From Frateuria terrea (GTDB lineage: Bacteria > Pseudomonadota > Gammaproteobacteria > Xanthomonadales > Rhodanobacteraceae): DNA of 64,000 nt. The position numbers and the translations under genes were made by a program. The stretch's first letter is position 1; every line of letters starts with the position of its first letter. Shown piece by piece: positions 26,707 through 36,846 of this stretch. The notes beneath the pieces are model-generated. The model searched no databases, had not been told where the DNA came from, and was given only the letters and a program-made list of their open reading frames with translations. The DNA lies in assembly GCF_900115705.1 (NCBI RefSeq), contig NZ_FOXL01000008.1, positions 159,344 to 223,343 on the forward strand. Direction: 5' to 3'.

Positions 26707-27654
26707 ATGAGCAAAATCCTCGTCATCGCCGAGCACCTGGGCGGCAAGCTCAACCCCTCGACCGCGCGCGCCGTGAGCGCCGCCGCGGCGGCCAAGCCCG
26801 AAGCCATCGACGTGTTGGTGCTGGCCGACAACGCCGACGCCATTGCCGCCGAGGCGGCCAAGATCGAAGGCGTGAGCCGCGTTCTCACCGTCACCCGCGC
26901 CGAGAACGCCCACGCGCTGGCCGCCGTGCTGGCACCACAAGTGGCCAAGGCCGCCGCCGGCTACAGTCACGTGTTCGCCCCGTCCACCACCTTCGGCAAG
27001 GACCTGGCCCCGCGCGTGGCCGCCCTGCTCGGCGTGGCCCAGGTCAGCGACGTGATGGCGGTCGAAGGCAGCCACACCTTCAAGCGTCCCATCTATGCCG
27101 GCAATGCCATCGTCACGGTGGAAGCCGATCCGGCGCAGACCGTGGTGGCGACCATCCGCACCGCGTCCTGGCCGGCCGCCGCCATCGGTGCGAACGGCAC
27201 GCCCGTCGAAGCGCTGAACCTCGACGTCGCCCTGCCCTCCTACACCCGATTCGTCGAACTGAAGCAGGGCAAGAGCGACCGCCCGGACCTGCAGGGCGCC
27301 AGCAAGGTCGTCTCCGGCGGCCGTGGCGTGGGCTCGAAGGAGAACTTCGAGATCATCTACAAGTTCGCCGACAGGATTGGTGCCGCCGTGGGCGCCTCCC
27401 GCGCCGCGGTGGACGCCGGCTATGTGCCGAACGAGATGCAGGTCGGCCAGACCGGCAAGATCATCGCGCCGGAGCTGTACATGGCCATCGGCATCTCCGG
27501 CGCCATCCAGCACCTGACCGGCATCAAGGACGCCGGCACCATCGTGGCGATCAACAAGGATGCCGAGGCGCCGATTTTCGAGATTGCCGATCTTGGCTTG
27601 GTCGGGGACTTGTTCAAGATCGTTCCGGAGCTGGAAGCGGCGCTTGCTGGGTGA
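26707..27654 (+). CDS. etfA: Electron transfer flavoprotein subunit alpha
   Basis: A 315-residue FAD-binding subunit. The C-terminal FAD domain is clear: [58 protein letters not shown] and [20 protein letters not shown]. With etfB it forms the soluble ETF heterodimer. In Xanthomonas this gene is one boundary of the hypervariable lps locus, and here too O-antigen genes begin 29 bases after its stop. Confidence 0.98.
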   Translation: MSKILVIAEHLGGKLNPSTARAVSAAAAAKPEAIDVLVLADNADAIAAEAAKIEGVSRVLTVTRAENAHALAAVLAPQVAKAAAGYSHVFAPSTTFGKDLAPRVAALLGVAQVSDVMAVEGSHTFKRPIYAGNAIVTVEADPAQTVVATIRTASWPAAAIGANGTPVEALNLDVALPSYTRFVELKQGKSDRPDLQGASKVVSGGRGVGSKENFEIIYKFADRIGAAVGASRAAVDAGYVPNEMQVGQTGKIIAPELYMAIGISGAIQHLTGIKDAGTIVAINKDAEAPIFEIADLGLVGDLFKIVPELEAALAG

Positions 27655-27683
27655 TTATCAGCAATGCCGGGGTATGCTGACCC

Positions 27684-28835
27684 ATGCGTATTCTTTGCTG
27701 GGGTACCTATGACACCAGCAAGCCGAGGGCTCGGCTCCTGCTGAAAGGCCTCCGGCTGGCTGGGGCAGAGGTGGCCGAATGCCACGTAGAGCTTTGGCAC
27801 GGGGTCGCCGACAAGTCCCAGATTCGGGGGGCACGACAATGGCTGGGAATAGCGATTCGCTGGTTACTGTCTTATCCCCGCCTGGCGTGGCGTCTCGCTC
27901 GCACACCGAAACCTGATGTTGTGCTGGTCGGCTTTCCCGGCATTTTGGACATGATCGTCGCAGCACCTATAGCGCGTCTGCGCCGGGTCCCACTCGCCTG
28001 GGACATGTTCATGTCGATCTACGACACCGTGGTGGAGGACAGGCAGTTACTTCCCCGTCGCGGTCTCGCTGCCAAGCTTTTGCATGCATTGGAGCGGTTT
28101 GCGCTGAATCGTGCCGACCTCGTCTTTCTGGACACGCAGGCCCATGCACGTCGCATTGAGACATTGTTCGGGCTGACTACCGGAAGTGCCGAGACTGTCT
28201 GGGTCGGCGCAGAAACGGAGCACTTTCACGCCGACTCCACACTTGTCAACGCCGTTCGCTCGCAGGTCAACTCGTCCGATCATCCCCCGCTGCAAGTTCT
28301 ATTCTATGGCCAGTTCATTCCCTTGCACGGTATCGAAACCATCGTGCGTGCCGCCCGCCTCACCCGTAGCGAGCCGATCGAGTGGCAGCTAATTGGCAAG
28401 GGGCAGGAGGCAGATCGCATCAAGACCTTACTGACCGAACAACCCTTGCCGAAGGTGCACTGGGAGCCATGGGTCGATTACACACAATTGCGCAGGCGGA
28501 TCGCTAGCGCCGATGTGTGCCTGGGTATCTTCGGTGGGTCGGAAAAGGCGGCTAGCGTCATCCCCAACAAGGTTTTCCAAATAGTGGCGATGGGCAAGCC
28601 GCTGATTACCCGGGATTCCCCCGCCATTCGCGAAATGCTGGGAGATTCACCGCCTTGCGTGAGCCTCGTCCCGGCCTGCGACGCCGAGGCGTTGGCCGAC
28701 GCCGTTTGTGGTTTGGTCCGACGGGACCTCCCTATCGGCCCGTGTCATGCTCCACTTCAGGACAAGTTGAATGCCGAAGCGGTGGGGCAACAGTGCATGG
28801 CGATGCTGAAACGTCACCTTCGACTGGGATCCTGA
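27684..28835 (+). CDS. Family 4-type glycosyltransferase
   Basis: A 383-residue GT-B protein. The N-terminal domain starts [18 protein letters not shown]; the C-terminal donor domain contains [34 protein letters not shown] and [31 protein letters not shown], typical of GT4-like transferases. It begins the O-antigen island directly after etfA and is followed three bases later by a methyltransferase gene. Donor and acceptor are unknown. Confidence 0.88.
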   Translation: MRILCWGTYDTSKPRARLLLKGLRLAGAEVAECHVELWHGVADKSQIRGARQWLGIAIRWLLSYPRLAWRLARTPKPDVVLVGFPGILDMIVAAPIARLRRVPLAWDMFMSIYDTVVEDRQLLPRRGLAAKLLHALERFALNRADLVFLDTQAHARRIETLFGLTTGSAETVWVGAETEHFHADSTLVNAVRSQVNSSDHPPLQVLFYGQFIPLHGIETIVRAARLTRSEPIEWQLIGKGQEADRIKTLLTEQPLPKVHWEPWVDYTQLRRRIASADVCLGIFGGSEKAASVIPNKVFQIVAMGKPLITRDSPAIREMLGDSPPCVSLVPACDAEALADAVCGLVRRDLPIGPCHAPLQDKLNAEAVGQQCMAMLKRHLRLGS

Positions 28836-28838
28836 GCT

Positions 28839-29630
28839 ATGGAATATCTACCTCTGCTCGGCCCGGCTGCTCCCGAGGAAGGCTGGGTGCCGGCACCTCG
28901 ATATCTCCTTCGTCGGCAGCGCATCCTCCGGCAGCTGCGAAATCTGTCTCCCTGTGAAGTAATCGAAATCGGCTGCGGCGCAGGGATGCTCCTGCAGGAG
29001 CTTTCCGCACGCGGGTTCCTATGCCAGGCGCTCGAAAGCTCGCCGCAGGCGCGTCAGCTGGTCGCCCGGCTTAGTGCGAAAACCGGCCAGAAAATCGCCG
29101 TGCATGACGAACCAGATGCCTCATGGCGAGGCCGTTTCTCGTTGGTGATGGCGTTTGAAGTGCTGGAACACATCGAGGACGATGCCGCAGCCATGAAGCA
29201 ATGGGCCTCGTGGTTGGCTCCCCGAGGGACCCTTCTCATTTCCGTCCCGGCCCATCCACGCCTGTGGAGCGCCGCAGACGAATGGGCAGGTCATTACCGG
29301 CGCTACCGGAAACAGGATCTCATCGACGTCGTGGTGGCCGCCGGCCTGGAAATCGAGCACGTGGAATGCTACGGCTTTCCATTGGGAAACGTCACTGAAC
29401 AGATGCAAGCGAGGGGAATCCGGCGCCACCCGCCAAGGGCCAGCCTCGATCAGAGCCACCAGATAAACAGCAACCGCAGCGGCATCGAGCGCGATCATGT
29501 CCTCCGCTGGTACCCAGCCATGCGCTCGCTACCGGGACAGCTGGCGCTCCGCTGCGCACTTGCAGCACAAGCCATGAGCAGCGGCCTACCCTTCGGCAAT
29601 GGCTACCTCATACGAGCTCGCGGAGGATGA
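28839..29630 (+). CDS. Class I SAM-dependent methyltransferase
   Basis: A 263-residue protein with the SAM-binding motif I (VIEIGCGAGMLLQELSARG), the acidic region (QALESSPQARQL) and the motif FSLVMAFEVLEHIEDDAAAM found in UbiG-like and sugar-modifying methyltransferases. Its place between a glycosyltransferase and a flippase-like gene suggests it methylates a glycan or its lipid-linked precursor. The stop overlaps the next start by four bases (ATGA). Confidence 0.88.
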   Translation: MEYLPLLGPAAPEEGWVPAPRYLLRRQRILRQLRNLSPCEVIEIGCGAGMLLQELSARGFLCQALESSPQARQLVARLSAKTGQKIAVHDEPDASWRGRFSLVMAFEVLEHIEDDAAAMKQWASWLAPRGTLLISVPAHPRLWSAADEWAGHYRRYRKQDLIDVVVAAGLEIEHVECYGFPLGNVTEQMQARGIRRHPPRASLDQSHQINSNRSGIERDHVLRWYPAMRSLPGQLALRCALAAQAMSSGLPFGNGYLIRARGG

Positions 29631-30583
29631 GCAAGCGGCTGATGCGATGGCTGGGGATCTTGCTTGCAATCGCCGCAGGCACCTATTTCATCCGCCACGC
29701 AGAAAAGGCGCTAATTGACAAGGATCTGTCACGTCTTATGGATGGCAAGGTCTTGCTCGCGGCAGTGATCCTGACTGTGCTTTACACCTTGCTGATCCCC
29801 ACCACTGCGCTTGCCTGGACTTGGCAGCTCAACGCCATGCACCAACCGGCACGCTACCGCCGTATGCTGCCCGTCATGGCGACCACCCAGTTCGGCAAGT
29901 ACCTGCCAGGTAACGTGGCGCAGCACATCGGGCGCATCGCCCTCGCGCGATCGGCCGGAGTGTCGTTGTCGGCCGCTCTGTTTTCGGTGGCCTATGAAAT
30001 GCTTCTGATGCTTGTCGCCAGCGCGCATATCGGCGCATTGACCTTACTGTGGGCACCGCCGAGAGCCTTTTCCCATTGGGGAATCATCGACTACCGCGTA
30101 CCGCTGCTGATCGTCATCACGCTTGTGGCCATTGTCGGATTATTGTTGGCGCCGCGCGTGGCTTCCTGGCTTGCCCGTTACCGCGCCAGCCGACGCGGCG
30201 ATCATGATTATGTGCCACCTAGGTTGCATTTGGGCGCGGGCACCGCACTTGCTTGCTATGTCGTCTACGCGGCCAACTTCTGCTTGATAGGCAGCGGCCT
30301 GTGGTTTCTCGCACATGCCCTGCTGAGCTATGCCGATACAACACCGAGCGCAATCTTCCTGACCGGAGCCTTCGCAAGCAGCTGGATTTTCGGGTTCATC
30401 ATACCCGGCGCACCAGCTGGGCTGGGTGTCCGGGAAGCGATTCTCAGCGCGTGGCTGAGCGGATCGTTGCCCCCCGCCCAAATTGTGCTGCTGGTCATCG
30501 CGCTGCGCATCGCAACCACGCTGGGCGATCTGTTCAACTTCGTCTGGGGAAGCATAGCTATTGCTAGCAGCCGCGACGGTTAG
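29627..30583 (+). CDS. Flippase-like/lysylphosphatidylglycerol synthase-type membrane protein
   Basis: A 318-residue integral membrane protein with about eight hydrophobic segments, of the YbhN/UPF0104-like group. Characteristic features are TTQFGKYLPGNVAQHIGRIALA and, near the C-terminus, GFIIPGAPAGLGVREAIL, the PGGLGxxE-type motif of this family. In polysaccharide loci such proteins are suspected of moving lipid-linked intermediates. It is translationally coupled to the methyltransferase gene. Confidence 0.85.
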   Translation: MSKRLMRWLGILLAIAAGTYFIRHAEKALIDKDLSRLMDGKVLLAAVILTVLYTLLIPTTALAWTWQLNAMHQPARYRRMLPVMATTQFGKYLPGNVAQHIGRIALARSAGVSLSAALFSVAYEMLLMLVASAHIGALTLLWAPPRAFSHWGIIDYRVPLLIVITLVAIVGLLLAPRVASWLARYRASRRGDHDYVPPRLHLGAGTALACYVVYAANFCLIGSGLWFLAHALLSYADTTPSAIFLTGAFASSWIFGFIIPGAPAGLGVREAILSAWLSGSLPPAQIVLLVIALRIATTLGDLFNFVWGSIAIASSRDG

Positions 30584-30724
30584 TCTGCCTGACAATTGCT
30601 TGCCTCAAAGGCCTCACCAAGCGGCTCTCGGTGACATACGCTTGGAGACGGACGATAGCCCCTAAGGATGTCACTGGTAAGTCACGGCATGTGGAGTATC
30701 CACTCCTTGCACGAGGGAGCCCTG

Positions 30725-31741
30725 ATGAAACTCGTCATCCAGATCCCCTGCTTCAACGAATCCGAAACGCTGGCCATCGCACTTGCTGAACTACCGCGCG
30801 AAGTCGACGGGTTCGACGTTGTCGAATGGTTGATCATTGACGATGGCTCTACCGACAACACGGCCGAGGTCGCACGCGCGAACGGCGTGGATCACGTAAT
30901 CCGGCATCCGATGAATCGCGGCTTGGCCGAGGCTTTCATGACAGGAATCGATGCCTGCCTGAAGGTGGGCGCCGACGTAATCGTCAATACCGATGCTGAC
31001 AACCAGTACAACGGCGCCGATATACCGGCGCTCACCAAGCCGATCCTCGCCGGCGAAGCCGAGATCGTGATTGGCGCGCGGCCAATCAGCGAAACCGAAC
31101 ATTTCTCGAGGTTAAAAAAGGTGCTCCAGCGCCTTGGCAGCTGGGTGGTGCGCGTGGCCAGCCATACCGACGTGGCCGATGCACCCAGCGGGTTCCGAGC
31201 GTTTACGCGCGAGGCGGCGATGCGACTCAATGTGTTCAATGCCTACACCTACACGCTGGAAATGATCATTCAAGCCGGTCAGAGCAACATGCAGGTAATC
31301 TCGGTTCCTATACGCACCAATGCGGACCTGCGGCCTTCAAGGTTGGTGAGGAGTATCGGCAATTATGTGCAACGTTCGCTAGGTACCATCGTGCGCGTCT
31401 TCGTCATCTACCGGCCACTTGCTCTGTTCCTATGGACTGGCATTCCTTGCATAGCTTTTGGCCTACTATACGGCGTTCGGTTTCTGGTTTTGTATCTCAC
31501 GGGACGGGGAGAAGGGCATATCCAATCCGTGGTCCTCGCCGCGCTGTGCCTCATCCTTGGCACGCTTCTAATCATGATGGGATTGATTGCCGACCTCATC
31601 GCTGCCAATCGAAAGCTATCGGAACGCATTCTTCTTCACGTCCAGCGAATCGAACTCGAAATGGATTCACGTCCCGTCGACGATACCGTCGGCACCCGAT
31701 GCCGACCGGCGATGCCTAGTGGCAAGCCCCCATCCCAATAG
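30725..31741 (+). CDS. Family 2 glycosyltransferase, polyprenyl-phosphate sugar type
   Basis: A 338-residue GT-A protein: VIQIPCFNESETLAIAL, LIIDDGSTDNTAEVA, HPMNRGLAEAFMTGIDA and NTDADNQYNGADIPALT. Two C-terminal membrane helices (about 235-260 and 275-300) suggest a polyprenyl-phosphate-linked product or membrane acceptor. ATG 30725 is chosen for its GAGGGAG ribosome site; an ATG 19 codons upstream is less likely. Its last 75 bases overlap, on the opposite strand, the 3' end of the 838-residue membrane protein gene. Confidence 0.88.
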   Translation: MKLVIQIPCFNESETLAIALAELPREVDGFDVVEWLIIDDGSTDNTAEVARANGVDHVIRHPMNRGLAEAFMTGIDACLKVGADVIVNTDADNQYNGADIPALTKPILAGEAEIVIGARPISETEHFSRLKKVLQRLGSWVVRVASHTDVADAPSGFRAFTREAAMRLNVFNAYTYTLEMIIQAGQSNMQVISVPIRTNADLRPSRLVRSIGNYVQRSLGTIVRVFVIYRPLALFLWTGIPCIAFGLLYGVRFLVLYLTGRGEGHIQSVVLAALCLILGTLLIMMGLIADLIAANRKLSERILLHVQRIELEMDSRPVDDTVGTRCRPAMPSGKPPSQ

Positions 31742-34183
31742 CAGTCCCAGCAGCATGGCCAAGGAAATCCACGCTCCAAAACGGAGCGACCGCGGCCTAT
31801 AGCTGAAATCCAGCGTTGCTGGGCCATCGACCCGGAATGCTGGCAAGTCGCCGAGATACCGTTCTGGCAGGACTTCGCGACCGTTCAGGCGGACATGCCA
31901 GTCTTCTTTCGGAAAGTTCATTGGCACTACGACAAAGCCAGAGTCAGGACCGAAGTATCTTATTTGGAAATCTGGCCCGGTCCGGGCGATTAGCCGGGTC
32001 TCATTCGAACTTTCCCGATTGGGCCACCCACTTAGCTCGTGCAGAAAATAGGGCCCGGCCGGTACGTTCGTGTTTTCTAATAAATACATGCCGTTTCTCG
32101 ATGCTATCGGCGAAAATGCCCCCATATCGTTGCGGGGGGCGGCCAGTTCAAGATCGATACAACCTGGCACCTTCTTGCCATTCAACTGTAACGAGCAATT
32201 TTTTGCCGGCGCCGGCGTGAACCACGCACTAAGCCGGTCGCCAGCGCCCGCGTGCTGATAGGTGAAATGGAAACGATAGCTACCCGGCGCGAGAACGAGC
32301 GCTTTGGGCAGCGGGAAAGTGGCCATCTGGTTGTCCAGCACCTTTGACGCCTCGATGGTGCTGCGAGCAATTGGCTCAATCTCTCCATTCCGATACAAAG
32401 TCAGGACGACCTCGCCTGCCAGACCGGCCCTCGCATAGGTAGCCAAGCGCACGAAAAGCGCCTGGGGACGAAAGGTGGTGGTCAAATCGAAAAACTGTAC
32501 CCAGTCAACTCCAGGCATGGGCGGTAGCGGCGCGTGCGCAGGAACGATGGTGTTCTGACCAAAGTCCGGGCGAGGGCCGGCCAACACAATTCCAGCGTCA
32601 CCCAATACATACCGAACTCCCAAGGCAGCCATGACCGGGCTGCTCAAATTGATGCTCTCCCCCTCCACGAGGGTCGCAGTAGCCGTAGTGAACGGATCAT
32701 CAATGACCTTGCTCAGCAGAGACTTTTTTGACTCGCTCTTGAAGGCATGAGCAAACCATTCGGGGATGCCATAGGCGCCAAGCGTTCCCGAAACCAGAAA
32801 GTTGTTATCCGCGATTACACTCTGGAAGGGCCTTAAATTTTGTTTTATCTTTGCCACCAACGGATCCGCCGGATAAAAATAGGCCGCCGGAGTTGGTCCA
32901 TTGAAGCGTCGGAAAAAGGACGCAAGATCGACCGCCTGATACGCGACCAGGAAGCCCAGCACCAACCGAGCGAGCGCCTGCGCTCCGATCCGCTTTGACA
33001 CTTCGTCCAAGCAAAACGTCGCGGCAGCGGACAGCGCTATGTCGAGAATGATAATGCTTCGAGACCAAGGGTTGTGCGCTAGTCCGGGTACCCAGCTTAA
33101 ATAGGCGGACGGAATGATTCCGAACACCAGGATGGCGGCAACCGTTCCCAACAGCAGTGAATAGAGCGCTATTACACCGACCCGGGCACGTCGCCAGAGT
33201 ATGAGGCCAAATGCCAGTACAGCCAGCCCCAGCCCTAGCAACCCCACATACATCGCAGATTCAACGTGCGGCATCGATTTAGCGAAGTGAGGCAACAGAA
33301 ATCGTGCAGCATCCGGTAACTGTAATTGGCTCCCGCCAACGCGGTAACTGACATCCAGCCGGGCATACCAAGCGAGAAGCGAGATGAGCGGGGCGGTACA
33401 TAACATCATCGCCACAATCCACCCGGCGCCAAATCCGCCAATGCGCATCAGCCCCCGCGGCTGGGCATCCGCGATCCAGAGGCACAACAAGTAAAGCACC
33501 GCTGCCCCTGCGCCAAGCAAAGTCACAAATGGGAATCCGCCAAGCAGGAGCATCGCGCTGGCAACCACCAATGACAGGAACCGCCCATAATTTGGATCCT
33601 GCCACCAACGGTCGATCGCCCAAAGCAACCAACAAATCCAGATAGAAGTGAGAGTATGAGGCCAATACAACCACGCCGTATGGAAGCCGCACAACATGAT
33701 GGTCACGGCGCCAAACGTCGCCGGCAATAGCGATGTTCGACGACGTAACCAAAGATGCGCTCCCCAAGCCGCCATCGTCAGGTTAAAAAGCGTCGCGAGA
33801 TAGAAGCCAAGCGCCGCATTCGGCGAAAGGGCAAATAGCGCAAAGGCAGGTGTCAGCTCCGAGTTCACGAGACTCTGGATGCCAGGCTCCCCACCCGCCG
33901 GCAAGGGATCCCAAGTAGACAAGCGACCAGCGCGTATTTCTCCTCGCTGATAAATCCAGCGCGGAAGCAGTGCATCAAGCACATCAGAGCGCTCCGCGTT
34001 TCTTACGGAGACCGGCTCCCCCGGAACCGTCCAGCCTGCCTGCGCCACGAGCAGATCGAAGGGCCCTGCGGTTTCCTCTGCGAAGGGATTGGCGCCGAGC
34101 ACAACGACCGCGAACGACAGGTAAGCCAGTAACGGTGCCAGCTTTGCACACATGCGGCCACCGAACCGCAAGATGGAATTCAT
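31667..34183 (-). CDS. Large YfhO/GT-C-like membrane protein
   Basis: An 838-residue protein with about 12 hydrophobic segments in the first 420 residues, a large predicted periplasmic beta-rich part (about 450-800) and one final membrane helix (WISLAMLLGLLLGWGLA). The layout, with an acidic first loop (NPFAEETAGPFDLL) and an STWDPLPAGGEPGIQSL stretch, resembles YfhO-family and GT-C glycosyltransferases that use polyprenyl-phosphate sugars. It may add a side-branch sugar to O antigen outside the membrane. It runs against the rest of this sub-cluster and overlaps the previous gene's 3' end by 75 bases. Confidence 0.78.
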   Translation of the reverse strand: MNSILRFGGRMCAKLAPLLAYLSFAVVVLGANPFAEETAGPFDLLVAQAGWTVPGEPVSVRNAERSDVLDALLPRWIYQRGEIRAGRLSTWDPLPAGGEPGIQSLVNSELTPAFALFALSPNAALGFYLATLFNLTMAAWGAHLWLRRRTSLLPATFGAVTIMLCGFHTAWLYWPHTLTSIWICWLLWAIDRWWQDPNYGRFLSLVVASAMLLLGGFPFVTLLGAGAAVLYLLCLWIADAQPRGLMRIGGFGAGWIVAMMLCTAPLISLLAWYARLDVSYRVGGSQLQLPDAARFLLPHFAKSMPHVESAMYVGLLGLGLAVLAFGLILWRRARVGVIALYSLLLGTVAAILVFGIIPSAYLSWVPGLAHNPWSRSIIILDIALSAAATFCLDEVSKRIGAQALARLVLGFLVAYQAVDLASFFRRFNGPTPAAYFYPADPLVAKIKQNLRPFQSVIADNNFLVSGTLGAYGIPEWFAHAFKSESKKSLLSKVIDDPFTTATATLVEGESINLSSPVMAALGVRYVLGDAGIVLAGPRPDFGQNTIVPAHAPLPPMPGVDWVQFFDLTTTFRPQALFVRLATYARAGLAGEVVLTLYRNGEIEPIARSTIEASKVLDNQMATFPLPKALVLAPGSYRFHFTYQHAGAGDRLSAWFTPAPAKNCSLQLNGKKVPGCIDLELAAPRNDMGAFSPIASRNGMYLLENTNVPAGPYFLHELSGWPNRESSNETRLIARTGPDFQIRYFGPDSGFVVVPMNFPKEDWHVRLNGREVLPERYLGDLPAFRVDGPATLDFSYRPRSLRFGAWISLAMLLGLLLGWGLATRHRRSASGADGIVDGT

Positions 34184-34959
34184 CGTGTCTCTCCACCGTG
34201 CATCGAGCTGATGCCCGCGGTCGAGAGCAGCCTCACGGCCCTTACGACCGTTGAAGATTTATGGCAATCGGCAATAGCCGGCGCCTTTCCGACCATGAGT
34301 CGATGCATCACGCCCATCTCTGTTGCCTCTTGCCGACGCAGACTACTAGCACAGCCGCTCCAACAATCAACAGTAGCCGCTCGATATTGTTAACACACCT
34401 GATGTCTGTCTCTTTCAGTTGTCGGCAGCTCCAAACACCCTTGGACTACGCCACCCGGTGGTCCTCATCTCCATCGCCGAACCCCCGGCATAGTACAATT
34501 GACTGCTACATCCGCTTTGCCCACCAACCGGGAAGCAAATGTCGGGATCTGGCGCACGTTGAGCTGGGGATAGCTAATGAGTCAAGCTCTTACAGAGCAC
34601 AGCGCAAGTCGAGCGCGAGGGCGCCGCTCCCGAGTGTTACCACATGGATGGATCAAGACAGCACCATGCTCCCTCGCGTGTCGCGACCTCTGCTTGGGCG
34701 CCGGGCATCCAGAGAGTGCGTAACGAACGAGCTGATCGCTATCGCGGCGGTCCAACCGATCGCGGTCCTGTACTGGCCGATCCCGCCATAGGGGAGCTCG
34801 CCATCAACCTGCGCTCGCTACCGAATTGGATGCGCTGGTCGCGCTAGTTACTACAACAAGATCGCTGGGGACACGACGATGAAGACCCCTCCACCGCCGG
34901 CTGACAGAATGACTAAGCAAACAAATTGTAATAGCCCACCAAGCATCGAAAGGAAAGAG
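34184..34959. other. Non-coding A+T-richer gap at a divergent junction
   Basis: A 776-bp stretch between the divergent membrane-protein and GT2 genes. It probably holds promoters for both directions, with A+T-rich spots near 34370-34400 and 34900-34960. The open frames it contains (34261-34791 and 34644-34847) have no convincing ribosome site or family resemblance. I could not recognise a transposase or other gene remnant, though its composition is intermediate between the flanks and it may contain decayed sequence. Confidence 0.5.
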
Positions 34960-35976
34960 ATGCTGTTACAGACCGTTGCGCATACACCAGTTATAGCGGT
35001 GGTCATTCCATGCTATCGAGTGACCCAGCATATTTTGGGCGTCATCAAGCGCGTTGGTCCGGAATGCCATCAGATTTATATCATAGATGACTGTTGCCCG
35101 GATAAATCGGGTGAGTACGTACAAAAGCATTGCTCGGACGCACGAGTTCGGATAATTCGCAACAATTCCAATCTCGGGGTCGGCGGAGCCGTTATGGCGG
35201 GCTATCGGGCCGCACTCAAGGAGGGCGCTGACATCCTGGTGAAGATCGACGGTGATGGCCAAATGCCACCTGAGTTAATTTCCCGGTTCATCGCGCCCCT
35301 ACTGAATGGATCTGCAGACTACGCGAAGGGAAATCGCTTCTATGATCTCTCCAATGTCCACTCAATGCCGCCACTGCGATTGTTTGGAAACGCAGCACTA
35401 TCCTTCATGTCAAAGTTTTCAAGCGGCTACTGGGATATCTTTGATCCAACTAACGGCTACACTGCGATTCAAGCGAAGGTCGCTGCGCACCTTCCACTCG
35501 AACGCATCAGTGCCCGCTACTTTTTTGAAACTGACATGCTTTTCCGCCTCAACACTCTGCGAGCCGTGGTGGTGGACATTCCAATGGCAGCAAGATATGG
35601 CGACGAAATAAGTCATCTGAGGCCGTCGCGCGTTTTTACCGAATTTTTCGTCGGACACACGCGCAATTTCGCAAAACGAATCTTCTACAACTACTTTCTA
35701 CGCGATCTTTCTGCAGCCTCACTGCAGCTCTTGCTAGGCTCCCTTTTGATGATCGGGGGTACGATATTCGGTTTTTGGAAATGGCTATTCAACCCCGCTA
35801 GCCCCGCAACAGCGGGTACCGTCATGCTCGCAGCGCTCCCAATCATGCTTGGGCTGCAGCTCCTGCTTGCGTTCCTTATGTGGGACATGCAAGCCGCGCC
35901 ACGCACAGCAATCCACTCAAGGCTGCCGGACGAGCCGGACACCATATCCCTCTACGCCGACACGGAAGAATCCTAA
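34960..35976 (+). CDS. Family 2 glycosyltransferase with C-terminal membrane helices
   Basis: A 338-residue GT-A protein: VIAVVIPCYRVTQHILGVI, YIIDDCCPDKSGEYV, NNSNLGVGGAVMAGYRAALK and VKIDGDGQMPPELI. Two membrane helices follow near 260-285 and 295-320. ATG 34960 (GGAAAGAG upstream) is preferred; ATG 34879 would add 27 residues of low-complexity sequence. Visibly lower G+C and A-ending codons mark it as part of the foreign segment. The next gene begins immediately after its stop. Confidence 0.87.
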   Translation: MLLQTVAHTPVIAVVIPCYRVTQHILGVIKRVGPECHQIYIIDDCCPDKSGEYVQKHCSDARVRIIRNNSNLGVGGAVMAGYRAALKEGADILVKIDGDGQMPPELISRFIAPLLNGSADYAKGNRFYDLSNVHSMPPLRLFGNAALSFMSKFSSGYWDIFDPTNGYTAIQAKVAAHLPLERISARYFFETDMLFRLNTLRAVVVDIPMAARYGDEISHLRPSRVFTEFFVGHTRNFAKRIFYNYFLRDLSAASLQLLLGSLLMIGGTIFGFWKWLFNPASPATAGTVMLAALPIMLGLQLLLAFLMWDMQAAPRTAIHSRLPDEPDTISLYADTEES

Positions 35977-36831
35977 ATGAAGCTAATGATCATTGGCATC
36001 ACGGGAATGCTAGGCAACACCTTGTTTCGCTATTTTAGCCGGACACCCGATATCCAAACCTTTGGGACTGTTCGCGATGAACGGGGAAAATCGTATTTCG
36101 ACCCAGCGCGCCGCGACGCCATCCTAAGCGGAGTGGACGCCAACCGCTTCGACACCGTTACATCAGCATTCTCGAAAATAAAGCCTGATTACGTTATCAA
36201 CGCCGCAGGCTTGATTAAACAACTCCAAACATCTAAGGACCCTCTCAGCGCGTTACCGATGAACGCGTTATTTCCACATCGTCTTGCTCAATTGTGTGTG
36301 GTCGCGGGCGCACGCTTGGTCCACATCAGTACCGATTGTGTGTTCACCGGCACTATCGGAAACTACAGTGAGACCGACCCGCCGGACGCCATCGATATAT
36401 ACGGAAGATCCAAGCTGCTCGGCGAAGTCGACTATCCACATGCGATAACCCTTCGCACGTCAATCATTGGCCACGAAATGGGATCAACAAATGGTCTAAT
36501 TGCGTGGTTTTTATCTCAAAATATTCAAGCACAAGGATTCACGCGGGCTGTGTTTACAGGACTCCCGACTGTTGAATTGGCGCGGATCATCGAGGGTTAT
36601 TTGATACCGAGACCTGACCTTCATGGTCTTTATCATGTCGCATCCGCCCCCATTAGCAAATACGACCTACTTAGATTGACAGCCACGGTATATGGAAAGG
36701 ATATCAAGATAATACCAGACGACACCGTGGTCATCGACCGTTCCCTTAACGCAGATCGATTTAACCGAGCCACAGGGTACCAGCCGCCGCCTTGGCCCAA
36801 GTTAGTCCACGCCATGAAATTGTTTGGATGA
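35977..36831 (+). CDS. RmlD-like 4-keto-sugar-nucleotide reductase (WbvR/QnlB or WbjC type)
   Basis: A 284-residue extended SDR protein: NAD(P) motif IIGITGMLGNTLFRY, STDCVFTG, the catalytic YxxxK (YGRSKLLGE) and a C-terminal substrate domain. Next to CapE-like and 2-epimerase genes it should reduce the UDP-4-keto-6-deoxy-HexNAc intermediate. WbjC/CapF of the L-FucNAc route carries an additional C-terminal cupin domain (about 370 residues); this protein lacks it and has the size of WbvR/QnlB of the L-QuiNAc/L-RhaNAc route, so that product is favoured. The family comparison is from memory. Confidence 0.82.
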   Translation: MKLMIIGITGMLGNTLFRYFSRTPDIQTFGTVRDERGKSYFDPARRDAILSGVDANRFDTVTSAFSKIKPDYVINAAGLIKQLQTSKDPLSALPMNALFPHRLAQLCVVAGARLVHISTDCVFTGTIGNYSETDPPDAIDIYGRSKLLGEVDYPHAITLRTSIIGHEMGSTNGLIAWFLSQNIQAQGFTRAVFTGLPTVELARIIEGYLIPRPDLHGLYHVASAPISKYDLLRLTATVYGKDIKIIPDDTVVIDRSLNADRFNRATGYQPPPWPKLVHAMKLFG

Positions 36832-36846
36832 TTACGAAGGAATACG

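Noticed and set aside
34261..34791. 176-codon open frame in the large gap
   Set aside because: Ser/Arg/Pro-rich random composition, no ribosome site and no recognisable motif; overlaps another equally unconvincing frame at 34644-34847.
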